A stretch of 64,000 nt of DNA from DAISKN01 sp963716925 (GTDB lineage Bacteria; Acidobacteriota; Vicinamibacteria; Marinacidobacterales; SMYC01): positions 930,001-994,000 of the forward strand of contig CAVQUX010000014.1 in NCBI GenBank assembly GCA_963716925.1. Reading direction: 5' to 3'. Under the pieces are notes generated by a model that did not search any database, was not told where the DNA came from, and saw only the letters and a program-made list of their open reading frames with translations. This document shows positions 24,436 through 32,214 of this stretch, one piece after another. Position 1 is the first letter of the stretch, and the number at the start of each line of letters is the position of its first letter. Both the position numbers and the translations under genes were made by a program.

Positions 24436-26937
24436 ATGGACTGGCGTCGTTGGCCAGCCAGCGTCAAGATTTACGTAGCAGCGGTCGTCGGGGTCGGGGT
24501 ACCCGTCTACGGATGGGCGCTCTACCAGTCCTTCGTTACCGCCCGCGCGTATCCTCCCGATAAGCTCGTCAGCCTGCTCGGGATTCTCTTCGTCGCCGGC
24601 TTGAGCGCGCGCTGGGTGGTGCGGATTCCCCGCACCACCAACTGGATCGCCGTCGCCGACTGCCTCATCATCAGTATCGTCATGATCTACGGCCTGGCGC
24701 CGGGGATCGTGGCCGCCGGCTTCTTCCACACCGTGAGCTACTGGTTCGCGGTGGAGCGGGAGCCGCAGGAGCACCTCGGTGTGCGGCTGATCTGGAGCCG
24801 CCTGCGAGCGCTCTTCAACCTCTCGTTGAGCGCCCTTCACGCCCTGGCCTACGGCGCGGTCTTTCTCGCGGTCAAGCCGGCCGAGCCCATCACCGCCCCG
24901 CAGATCGTCTTTCCGGTGCTCCTCCTGGGGCTGACCTACTTTTTCGTGAACGCCCTCGGGATCCACGTCGCCCAGGCGCTCTGGGGCCAGGCCCGCTTCC
25001 TGGAGTTGTGGCGGGAGGATTTCCCGCTCATTCCCATCTACTTCGTCGCCTCCGCCTGCGGCGCCGCCATCGTCTACCTCTTTCACGAGCTGGTGGGGCC
25101 GGGGGCCTTCGTCCTCGCGCTTCCGTTCTGGATCGTCGCGTACTACGCACACCGTTTCTACAAGGAGAAGTACGAGGAGCTGGCGAAGGTGCACCGCCAG
25201 ACCCTCGAGGCCTTCGCTTTCTGCATCGACGCCATGGAGCTTCATACCGACTTCAAGCACCACACGCACACCCATATCCAGAGGACCCAGGTCCTGACGC
25301 TCGGCCTCGCGCGGGCGCTCAACGTGGACGAGAAGACCTACGAAGGGCTCCGCTACGCTTCGGTGCTCCACGACGTGGGAAAGATATCGATCCCCTCCTA
25401 CATTCTTCACAAGCCGACGCGGCTCACCGAGCGCGAGTTCCAGAAAATGAGCACCCATCCGGCGGTGGGCGCCCAGATCCTCTCCTCCATCGACTTCCCG
25501 TTCCCGGTGGTCGCCATCGTCAAGCACCATCACGAGAACTGGGATGGAAGCGGCTACCCGGACGGGCTGCGGGGCGAGGAGATCCCGCTCGGGTCCCGCA
25601 TCCTCGCCCTCGCGGACTGCTACGAGGCGCTGACCGCGCGCCGCGTCTACCGGCGCTCGCTCTCCCGCGACGCCGCGGTCGCGATCATGAAGCGGGAGTC
25701 CCACAAGTTCGATCCCCGGGTCTTCCGGAGATTCCTCGAGGTCGTTTCCGAGCTGGATGCGGAGCTGAACTCCATCGAGGTGCGCTCGCTCACCGACCCC
25801 AAGGAGCACACCGACCGCGCCCGAGATCGCGACATCGTCGGTCAGCCGAAGTCGGTGACGCTCTCGAGCTCGATCTCCGAGCCGCAGCAGGAGATCTTCA
25901 CGCTGTTCGAGATCTTCCAGAACATCGGGAACTCGCTTTCCAAGACCGATACCCTCACCATCCTCGCTTCGAAGCTCGAGAAGATCGTCCCCTTCACCAC
26001 CCTCGTCATCTATCTGGTCGATGACAGCTCGGGCGAGCTCCGGCCGGCGCATATCGGCGGGGTGAACAAGGAGCACTTCACCGACCTCGAGATCGAGATC
26101 GGCACACGCCTCGCCGGATGGGTCGCGGCCAACAACCGCTTCCTCTACAACGTGCATCCGGGCCCGGACACCATGACGCTTCCTCCGGAGGTGAGGAGCC
26201 TCTACGGGAACTCGCTCCTGGCTCCCCTGGTCCACGAGGAGCGGCCGATCGGCACCATCGCTCTCTACGTCGCCGGCGACGACAAGTACACCGACGACCA
26301 TATCCGCCTCATGGAGATCGTGAGCAACCGGGCCTCCATCGCCCTCTTCAACGCGATTCGATTCGAGGAGACCCAGGAGGACGCCTTCACCGACCGGCTC
26401 ACGGGGCTTCCCAATTCCCGCTTCCTCTACATCTTCTTCGAGCAGACGCTTTCCGAGGCCAAGCGCTACGGCGAGCCTTTGACCGTCATCGAAATGGACC
26501 TCGACGACTTCAAGAGCGTCAATGACCGCCACGGACACCACACCGGCGACCGTTTCCTGAAGGAAGTGGGACGTATCCTCAAAGAGCAGATGCGCGACTC
26601 CGACGTGCTGGTGCGCTACGCCGGAGACGAGTTCATCGCCGTCCTCCCCAAGACCTCTTACGAGCAGGCGCGGCAGTTCTCCTACCGGCTCCAGGACGCG
26701 GTGGAGGCCACGGTGCTCGACGTCGGCGTCGGGCCGCTCAAGGTCGGAATCTCGCTGGGACTCGCCTCCTATCCGGCTTCGGGAAAGGACCTGGAGTCGC
26801 TGCTCATGGCCGCGGACAAGAACATGTACGAGGACAAAGCTCGGAGACGGGGCCGCAAACGCGGCGTCGATGCCCCCGCCGACAGCTTCCAGCCGAGCCT
26901 GTTCGAGAAGGAAGAGCTCCACCAGCGGCCGGGCTGA
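24436..26937 (+). CDS. Membrane HD-GYP / GAF / GGDEF cyclic-di-GMP enzyme
   Basis: An 833-residue inner-membrane protein. Residues 1-235 form about seven membrane segments. An HD-GYP phosphodiesterase domain (about 250-430) carries catalytic LHDVGK (His312, Asp313) and HHENWDGSGYP (364-374). A GAF domain follows at about 490-640, and a diguanylate cyclase domain at about 650-815 ends with the active-site variant AGDEF (729-733) and an inhibitory RxxD site (Arg720-Asp723). Both halves look catalytically competent, so it could make and degrade c-di-GMP under different inputs. It is 27 bp upstream of the permease gene, so a shared operon with the ABC permeases is likely. Confidence 0.94.
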   Translation: MDWRRWPASVKIYVAAVVGVGVPVYGWALYQSFVTARAYPPDKLVSLLGILFVAGLSARWVVRIPRTTNWIAVADCLIISIVMIYGLAPGIVAAGFFHTVSYWFAVEREPQEHLGVRLIWSRLRALFNLSLSALHALAYGAVFLAVKPAEPITAPQIVFPVLLLGLTYFFVNALGIHVAQALWGQARFLELWREDFPLIPIYFVASACGAAIVYLFHELVGPGAFVLALPFWIVAYYAHRFYKEKYEELAKVHRQTLEAFAFCIDAMELHTDFKHHTHTHIQRTQVLTLGLARALNVDEKTYEGLRYASVLHDVGKISIPSYILHKPTRLTEREFQKMSTHPAVGAQILSSIDFPFPVVAIVKHHHENWDGSGYPDGLRGEEIPLGSRILALADCYEALTARRVYRRSLSRDAAVAIMKRESHKFDPRVFRRFLEVVSELDAELNSIEVRSLTDPKEHTDRARDRDIVGQPKSVTLSSSISEPQQEIFTLFEIFQNIGNSLSKTDTLTILASKLEKIVPFTTLVIYLVDDSSGELRPAHIGGVNKEHFTDLEIEIGTRLAGWVAANNRFLYNVHPGPDTMTLPPEVRSLYGNSLLAPLVHEERPIGTIALYVAGDDKYTDDHIRLMEIVSNRASIALFNAIRFEETQEDAFTDRLTGLPNSRFLYIFFEQTLSEAKRYGEPLTVIEMDLDDFKSVNDRHGHHTGDRFLKEVGRILKEQMRDSDVLVRYAGDEFIAVLPKTSYEQARQFSYRLQDAVEATVLDVGVGPLKVGISLGLASYPASGKDLESLLMAADKNMYEDKARRRGRKRGVDAPADSFQPSLFEKEELHQRPG

Positions 26938-26964
26938 CGCCGCAGGAATCGTCTCCCGGAGCCC

Positions 26965-27942
26965 ATGGGCCGCGTCGTCCTTTCCCGCCTCGCCACGGCC
27001 GTACCCCTGCTCGTGGCAACCACGCTCTTTTCTTTCCTGCTCCTCCATTGGGCTCCCGGCTCGTTTCTCGACGTGATGCGGGTCCAGCCGGGGATTCCGC
27101 AGAGCGTCATCGACGAACTGGAAGAGCGGTACGGCCTGGACCGGCCGTTGCACGTCCAGTACTCGCGGTGGCTCCTTTCCGCCGCCCGCGGAGACTTCGG
27201 CCCCTCCTTCCTGTTCCAACGGCCGGTCGCCGATCTCCTCGAGGAGAGCCTCCCGCGGACGCTCGCGCTCGCGGCGGTGGCGCTTCTGTTCTGTGCGCCG
27301 GTGGGAACCGCCCTGGGCCTCTGCTCCCTGCGCAGGCTCGGCGGGCCCTGGGACCGCCTGGCGTTGCGCGCCGCCCTCGCCCTCCTTTCGGTGCACCCCG
27401 TGATCCTCGCCATCCTCGGCTTGAGCTTCGCCGCCTGGACGGGGTCGCTTCCGCTCGGCGGTGGTTCGAGCCTCGAGGCTTCCGCCCTTCCCTGGTGGGG
27501 ACGAGGAGCTGATTTCCTGCGGCACCTCGTACTTCCGGAAACGATCCTCGTGCTCGTAATGCTCCCCGGGTTCTTCCTTCAAGCAAGGGGGGTGATGGCG
27601 GAAATGCTTCCCTCGCCCTTCGTCGCCGCCGCCCGGGCGCAGGGCTTGTCGGAGCGAACGCTCCTGCTCCGGCACCTCCTCCCGGCGACCCTGGCTCCTC
27701 TGGTGAGCTACACCTCGAGCTCGCTCTCGCGCCTTCTGAACGGAGCGTTTCTGGTGGAGGTGATCACCGGATGGCCGGGGATGGGAAGGCTCGCGCTGGA
27801 GGCGCTCCGGGGGCGGGATTGTTTTCTCCTGCTCGGCACGCTGGTGGTCGCCGGCATCCTTCTTTCGCTCGGAAACCTGGTGGCCGACCTGCTGCTCGCG
27901 GAAGCCGACCCGCGAATCCGTCTCGAGGGGAGCTCGGCGTGA
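26965..27942 (+). CDS. ABC transporter permease, DppB/OppB type
   Basis: A 325-residue inner-membrane permease. It has the DppB N-terminal helix, a periplasmic loop with VIDELEERYGLDRPLHVQY, and the EAA-type cytoplasmic loop FVAAARAQGLSERTLLLRH near 210-235. It would pair with the DppC-type gene that overlaps it by four bases and with the binding lipoprotein at 21894. The ABC ATPases needed for transport are not encoded here. Confidence 0.94.
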   Translation: MGRVVLSRLATAVPLLVATTLFSFLLLHWAPGSFLDVMRVQPGIPQSVIDELEERYGLDRPLHVQYSRWLLSAARGDFGPSFLFQRPVADLLEESLPRTLALAAVALLFCAPVGTALGLCSLRRLGGPWDRLALRAALALLSVHPVILAILGLSFAAWTGSLPLGGGSSLEASALPWWGRGADFLRHLVLPETILVLVMLPGFFLQARGVMAEMLPSPFVAAARAQGLSERTLLLRHLLPATLAPLVSYTSSSLSRLLNGAFLVEVITGWPGMGRLALEALRGRDCFLLLGTLVVAGILLSLGNLVADLLLAEADPRIRLEGSSA

Positions 27943-28877
27943 GGGCGGGCGGGGTGATTCTCGTCGTCCTCGGGCTCCTTTCCCTGTTCGGCCCCGAGCT
28001 CGCTTCCCAGTCTCCGCTCGCTCAGGATCGCGAGCGCATCTATGCGCCGCCCTCGTTCGCCACGCACCTGCTCGGAACCGACGACCTCGGGAGGGACGTT
28101 CTGTCCCGGACCCTGCATGCCGCTCGCTTCACGCTCCTGACCGCCGTCGCAGGGGTGGTTCTCGCGATCTTCCTGGGCAGCGCGGCCGGGTGCCTCGCGG
28201 GGCTCCTCGGTGGAACGTGGGACCGTCTGGTGATGCGCTCGACCGAGCTCTTCATGGCGCTTCCGGCGCTCTACCTAATCCTCGCGCTGCGGAACCTCTT
28301 TCCCGACTCCATCGGCCCTTTCGAAGCGGGGCTCATCGTGGTGGTCTCGCTCGCGGTCGTCGGCTGGAGCGGAGTCGCGCGGCTCGTGCGCGGACAGGTG
28401 CTGTCGATCCGCGAGGAGGCCTACATCGTCGCCGCCCGTGCCGCGGGGGCGTCCCGCTTCCGCCTCGTCCTCGTCCACGTGCTCGGAATTCTGCGGCCGT
28501 TCCTGCTTCTGCAGCTCGGGCTCCACCTCCCCTACTTCCTCCTCGGCGAGGTCACACTCTCGTTTCTGGGGCTGGGTCTCCAGGGGCCCGCTCCCAGCTT
28601 CGGAAACATGCTGGCGAGCGCGATCGATGGCGCGAGCCTCCTCGGAAGCCGCTGGTGGACGTGGGTGCCGCCCGCTTTTCTCCTGACGCTCGCGGTTCTG
28701 GGATCGAACCTGTGGATTGAATCGTTGCGCGGACGTTATCTGGGATACCGGGGAGGAGCTCTGGCGGGCTACCTTGGACCGGAGCGGGCGGGCCTCGAGA
28801 GCTGGGCGGCGAGAGCCTCGCGTTTCTGGTCCTCCTCGACGTGGGGCTCGAAGCATTTGCGGCAGCGCGCCTCGTAG
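27939..28877 (+). CDS. ABC transporter permease, DppC/OppC type
   Basis: A 312-residue permease starting with GTG at 27939, overlapping the dppB-like stop (GTGA). It has the HLLGTDDLGRDVLSR motif near 40-55 and the EAA loop YIVAARAAGASRFRLVLVH near 165-185, both typical of DppC. The C-terminal 36 or so codons overlap the 3' end of tdk on the opposite strand by 109 bp. The tail after GRYLGYRGG is not typical of the family and may have extended when an original stop was lost. Confidence 0.92.
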   Translation: MRAGGVILVVLGLLSLFGPELASQSPLAQDRERIYAPPSFATHLLGTDDLGRDVLSRTLHAARFTLLTAVAGVVLAIFLGSAAGCLAGLLGGTWDRLVMRSTELFMALPALYLILALRNLFPDSIGPFEAGLIVVVSLAVVGWSGVARLVRGQVLSIREEAYIVAARAAGASRFRLVLVHVLGILRPFLLLQLGLHLPYFLLGEVTLSFLGLGLQGPAPSFGNMLASAIDGASLLGSRWWTWVPPAFLLTLAVLGSNLWIESLRGRYLGYRGGALAGYLGPERAGLESWAARASRFWSSSTWGSKHLRQRAS

Positions 28878-29404
28878 GACTCCGCTCCGCCGACGACCAC
28901 GCGGTCGGTCGAGGCCACGAGACGCTGCGTATGGTTCGCGGGGTTGCCGCAGCGCATGCAGATCGCGAGCGTCTTGGTGATGTACTCCGCCACCGCCAGG
29001 AGCTGCGGCATCGGCTCGAAGGGCTTGCCCAGATAGTCGGTGTCGAGGCCCGCGAGAATCACGCGCTTTCCGCTGTTCGCGAGGATGTTCGAGACTTCCA
29101 CCAGCCGCAGGTCGAAGAACTGACCCTCGTCGATCCCGACCACCTCGGTCCGGGGAAGGATCTTCTCGAGGATCTCGTCCGCGGTCTTCACCAGCTCGGC
29201 GTCGATGCGCATGTCGCTGTGCGAGACGATGTGCTCCAGGCTGTAGCGCCCGTCGATGTCGGGCTTGAAAATCTGGACCCGCTGTCTCGCGATCTGCGCG
29301 CGCCGGAGCCGCCGGATCAGCTCCTCGCTCTTGCCGCTGAACATGCTTCCGGTGATGACCTCGATCCAGCCATGACTCGCCGCCTGAGAGCGCACAACGT
29401 CCAT
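28769..29404 (-). CDS. tdk: Thymidine kinase
   Basis: A 211-residue type II thymidine kinase that phosphorylates thymidine for DNA synthesis. Walker A is GSMFSGKS at 19-26, the catalytic segment is GIDEGQFF, and zinc cysteines CMRC and CRKC frame the lasso domain. The usual length is about 190-200; the charged C-terminus (EALAAQLSRPARSGPR) is a little longer and is the part overlapping the permease gene convergently. The DUF84 NTPase gene starts just upstream. Confidence 0.96.
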   Translation of the reverse strand: MDVVRSQAASHGWIEVITGSMFSGKSEELIRRLRRAQIARQRVQIFKPDIDGRYSLEHIVSHSDMRIDAELVKTADEILEKILPRTEVVGIDEGQFFDLRLVEVSNILANSGKRVILAGLDTDYLGKPFEPMPQLLAVAEYITKTLAICMRCGNPANHTQRLVASTDRVVVGGAESYEARCRKCFEPHVEEDQKREALAAQLSRPARSGPR

Positions 29405-29410
29405 TTCGGT

Positions 29411-29992
29411 TCAGCCCCTGCTTTCCATTCCGTAGCCAGGAGCATTATAGAACGGGGCGAGGGCGTAGATCAGCGATCGCACGAAAGCCTCTTCCCGGCT
29501 CACCATCATCCGCGTGAGGATGCCGAATGTGCCCTCGTTCGCCGCAATCTCCTGTCGTCCGAAGTATCGATCCGCCGCGTGACCGAGGTCGATGCCCGCG
29601 AGCACCGGCGCCGCCAACCCTTCGGGGAGCGGAATCGCGCCGCTGCCGCCGAAGAAGCCCCGGCGCCCGTCGGTGACGTGCGCCCAGGCCTCGAGGAAAG
29701 AAACACTTCCGGCGCTCGCGACGCCCCCTTCGAGCCCGATGCCTAGAGCCGGCCTTCTGCCCTCGGACAGGAGGACCTCGTAAACGGACGAGGCCCGCTT
29801 CCGCGCGCCCTTCATGGTCTCCTCGGTCGATCGGGGCGTCGAGGAGACTCCCGAGGAGACGTCCCGGGTCTCGAGCCGGATCCCGCGGGGCAGGAAGTCG
29901 GGAAACCGCTCCCGGAGCTGCGAGAGAGCGCGCTCGACGGCTCGAATCTTGGGCAGTCGAGTGGTGCCTACGGCGATGAGCGCTTCATCCAC
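29411..29992 (-). CDS. Inosine/xanthosine triphosphatase, DUF84 (YjjX) family
   Basis: A 193-residue protein starting with GTG at 29992. Family features include VGTTRLPKIRAVERAL at the N-terminus, SSGVSSTPRSTEETMKGARK, GIGLEGGV, and the C-terminal G-x-x-x-LTRMMVSREEAFVRSL region. Homologues hydrolyse ITP and XTP to keep deaminated purines out of nucleic acids. The start overlaps the end of the GHMP kinase gene by 8 bp, so the genes are translationally linked. It is six bases before tdk. Confidence 0.85.
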   Translation of the reverse strand: MDEALIAVGTTRLPKIRAVERALSQLRERFPDFLPRGIRLETRDVSSGVSSTPRSTEETMKGARKRASSVYEVLLSEGRRPALGIGLEGGVASAGSVSFLEAWAHVTDGRRGFFGGSGAIPLPEGLAAPVLAGIDLGHAADRYFGRQEIAANEGTFGILTRMMVSREEAFVRSLIYALAPFYNAPGYGMESRG

Positions 29993-30992
29993 GATCGTCG
30001 AGAACGAGCGAGAGCCCCCGCTCGACGAGGTGATAGGCGAGCACCGAGCCGCCGGCGGCGCGAATCGCCTCCTCGACGGCGGGGCGCTTCCCATCCGGGA
30101 CCGCGACCACCATGCAGCCGCCGCCCCCGGCCCCGCAGACCTTCGCCGAAATGGCGCCGGCTTTCCGCGCGGCGGCGATGATCGCCTCGAGCTCGGGGCT
30201 CGAGACCGCCGGGGCCATCGCCCGCCGGGCATCCCAGTCCTCTCCCATCAGCACGGCGACGCGGTCGAGATCTCCCGCGGCGAGGGCGTTCCGCAGCGCG
30301 ACCGCGGTCCGTCCGCTCTTCTCGAGGGCTAGTCTGGTTCCCTCGTCGCCTTCGAGAAAACGGCGCACCACCTCCCAGTTCGTCGCTCCCGAGCGGTGGG
30401 GCTGATGAGAATAGGCGAGGACGAACCGCTTCTCGAAAAGCGCGGCGTCCACTGCCAGGGGCTCGCGCCGGTGGCGCAGCTTCTCCCACCACAGGCACGA
30501 AGCGCCGCCGTATACCGGCGGGTAGTGATCCTGGGCCCCGGTCATGGTGCCCAGCACCTCGACCTCCACGTCCTTCACGATCTCGATCAAGTCCCGCTCG
30601 TGATAGCGGAAGCCCGTCAAGCCGTTCAGCGCTCCGGCGATGGAGACCCCGAGGGACGACGAGGCCCCGAGCCCGGCCTGGGGCGGGGCGTCGGAGTGGG
30701 TCACGATCGAAAGAGGCTCCGGAGGAGCGAAAAAGGTCAGGAGGCGTCCCGCGATCTCGGCGCCTTCGAGTCTGGCGAGCTCTCGAGGGCTCGAGGCGAC
30801 CCGCTCGCGTCCGGAGACCTTTTCGCGCACCCGCCACTTTCCATCGCTCGAGCGAGCGATCGCGGCCTCGGTGTAGAGATCGATCGCGAGGTTCACCGTA
30901 GCGGCCTCCTCGAGGAGGAGGTAAAGAGGCCAGAGGTCGACGGTGCCACCGGCGAGATCGATGCGCGAGGGGGAGCGGGCGCGGAGGGTCAT
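29985..30992 (-). CDS. GHMP-family small-molecule kinase
   Basis: A 335-residue GHMP kinase. The N-terminal SRIDLAGGTVDLW motif, the ATP-binding PQAGLGASSSLGVS segment (about 104-117) and the C-terminal VCGAGGGGCMV loop (about 286-296) are clear. Homologues of this type phosphorylate sugars such as D-glycero-D-manno-heptose 7-phosphate; no other heptose gene is near, so the substrate is unknown. The ATG directly follows the stop of the outer-membrane-like gene. Confidence 0.87.
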   Translation of the reverse strand: MTLRARSPSRIDLAGGTVDLWPLYLLLEEAATVNLAIDLYTEAAIARSSDGKWRVREKVSGRERVASSPRELARLEGAEIAGRLLTFFAPPEPLSIVTHSDAPPQAGLGASSSLGVSIAGALNGLTGFRYHERDLIEIVKDVEVEVLGTMTGAQDHYPPVYGGASCLWWEKLRHRREPLAVDAALFEKRFVLAYSHQPHRSGATNWEVVRRFLEGDEGTRLALEKSGRTAVALRNALAAGDLDRVAVLMGEDWDARRAMAPAVSSPELEAIIAAARKAGAISAKVCGAGGGGCMVVAVPDGKRPAVEEAIRAAGGSVLAYHLVERGLSLVLDDRG

Positions 30993-31520
30993 CTACCAGA
31001 CGAAGCCGACGTAGGCGGAGAACTCCGTGTCGCTCTCCGACTCGAAAGCGCCCTGAACCTGGAGCTCGAGAGTGAGGTGGCCGAACTCCACCCCGCCGAG
31101 GATGTGCCAGCCGATGTCGTTGGCCCAGTCGGTCTCGTTCGAAACGAAGCTGAGGTTGCTCACCAGGCCCAGACCGGCGCCGCCGAAAGGACGCGCGCCG
31201 AGGCTTCCCGATTTGTACTTGATGTTGCCGAACCCGTTGATGGGCACGACCGTCGCCGTCGGGCCCGAGGCCGTGAGGTCCTGGCGATAGACGGACGTCT
31301 GCATTTCGAAGCCGGCGAAGAGCGTCTCCGAGAAGTTGACGGGATAGTCGCTTCCGAAGGCGGCGCGCCAGCGGCCCTCGAACCCGACGTCCCGCGGGTG
31401 AAGAATGACACCGCCTTTGAGAAACGTGTCTCCGGCGAGGGCGGGACCCGCCGCGGCGAGCAGGGCTGGCACCAGCGCCGCCAGGAACAGCCGCGCGGGA
31501 CGTGGGGTCTCGATTTTCAT
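30993..31520 (-). CDS. Predicted small outer-membrane beta-barrel protein
   Basis: A 175-residue exported protein. A signal peptide (about residues 1-29, cleavage near ALAG) is followed by alternating polar/aromatic stretches. It ends in AYVGFVW, an aromatic C-terminus typical of beta-barrel outer-membrane proteins. No named family is recognised. The ATG at 31520 lies only about nine bases from a TATAAT -10 box. Its stop TAG directly abuts the kinase ATG. Confidence 0.75.
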   Translation of the reverse strand: MKIETPRPARLFLAALVPALLAAAGPALAGDTFLKGGVILHPRDVGFEGRWRAAFGSDYPVNFSETLFAGFEMQTSVYRQDLTASGPTATVVPINGFGNIKYKSGSLGARPFGGAGLGLVSNLSFVSNETDWANDIGWHILGGVEFGHLTLELQVQGAFESESDTEFSAYVGFVW

Positions 31521-31529
31521 GTGCGGAGA

Positions 31530-31537
31530 ATTATAAC
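31530..31537. promoter_or_regulatory. Overlapping divergent -10 boxes between the barrel and Nudix genes
   Basis: Minus-strand TATAAT (31535-31530) and plus-strand TATAAC (31532-31537) overlap. Both start codons (31520 minus, 31547 plus) lie about 10 bp away, so both mRNAs could be leaderless or nearly so. The two promoters are unlikely to fire at the same time. Confidence 0.45.
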
Positions 31538-31546
31538 CCACGCTGG

Positions 31547-32119
31547 ATGCTATCCTGGAGCGGCGTGCGCGATCTTGTGAGTGCAGTGGGGGAACGGCTT
31601 CGGTACCGGGTTCCCGCGATCGCTCGGCCGGGATTGCGGCCGGCCGCGGTCCTTATCCCGATCGTGGTCGAGCCGGAAGGGCCTTCTCTCCTTCTCACCC
31701 GCCGCGCGGCAACGCTCCGCCGCCAGCCCGGGGACATCTCTTTTCCCGGGGGCGCCGTCGATCCGTCGGACGAAACGCCGCTCGCGGCCGCGCTCCGCGA
31801 GAGCCGCGAGGAGGTGGGGCTCGATCCCGAGGCGGTCACCGTCCTCGGGCAGATGGACGAGCGCGGCACCATAACCGGCTTTCGCATTACTCCCTTCGTG
31901 GGGGCAGTCTTCGGGCCATACGAGTTCGCGGCGAACCACGAGGTCGGCGAGCTCCTGAAAGTCCCGATCACCATCCTCTCCGACCCCGCGGCGCTCTCGA
32001 TCGAGACCCGGAGGATCCAGGGTCTCTCCCGCGACGTCTACCACTACCGCTACCGCGAGCACGACATCTGGGGCATCACCGGGCAGCTCGTCAGGGACTT
32101 TCTGGAGCTCATCCGCTAG
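31547..32119 (+). CDS. Nudix hydrolase, CoA pyrophosphatase type
   Basis: About 190 residues. The Nudix box runs from GGAVDPSDE to RESREEVGL, preceded by QPGDISFPGG, the extended motif of CoA-pyrophosphatase (NudL/YeaB) members. They cleave CoA and derivatives to 4'-phosphopantetheine and 3',5'-ADP. The start is ambiguous: ATG at 31547 would be almost leaderless, while GTG at 31565 has GGAG four bases upstream. A hairpin at 32102-32130 covers the stop codon. Confidence 0.9.
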   Translation: MLSWSGVRDLVSAVGERLRYRVPAIARPGLRPAAVLIPIVVEPEGPSLLLTRRAATLRRQPGDISFPGGAVDPSDETPLAAALRESREEVGLDPEAVTVLGQMDERGTITGFRITPFVGAVFGPYEFAANHEVGELLKVPITILSDPAALSIETRRIQGLSRDVYHYRYREHDIWGITGQLVRDFLELIR

Positions 32120-32130
32120 CGGAGCTCCAG
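32102..32130. terminator. Hairpin over the Nudix stop codon
   Basis: CTGGAGCTC (32102-32110) pairs with GAGCTCCAG (32122-32130), with an inner CCGCTAGCGG palindrome. It separates two convergent genes but has no U-run, so termination is only likely. Confidence 0.4.
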
Positions 32131-32134
32131 TTCC

Positions 32135-32214
32135 CGGTTCTCAGTTCTCAGTCGGGACGTCGCCAGGTTTCATCGCGGGCGCACCGGGAGCCGGGAATTG
32201 ACAACTGAGAACCG
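32135..32214. repeat. Inverted repeat overlapping the ligase 3' end
   Basis: CGGTTCTCAGTT (32135-32146) and AACTGAGAACCG (32203-32214) are perfect 12-bp inverted arms, 56 bp apart. The last 24 or so codons of the ligase are encoded in this element. Confidence 0.7.

Noticed and set aside
24409..27675. A 1088-codon open frame on the minus strand across the HD-GYP and permease genes
   Set aside because: It is antisense to clear genes with strong motifs; its translation is low-complexity Arg/Glu/Gly sequence typical of GC-rich shadow frames.
29985..30992. Galactokinase or mevalonate-pathway kinase
   Set aside because: The GHMP motifs are general; N-terminus lacks the galactokinase signature, and the organism has the MEP enzyme Dxr, so mevalonate kinase is unlikely.
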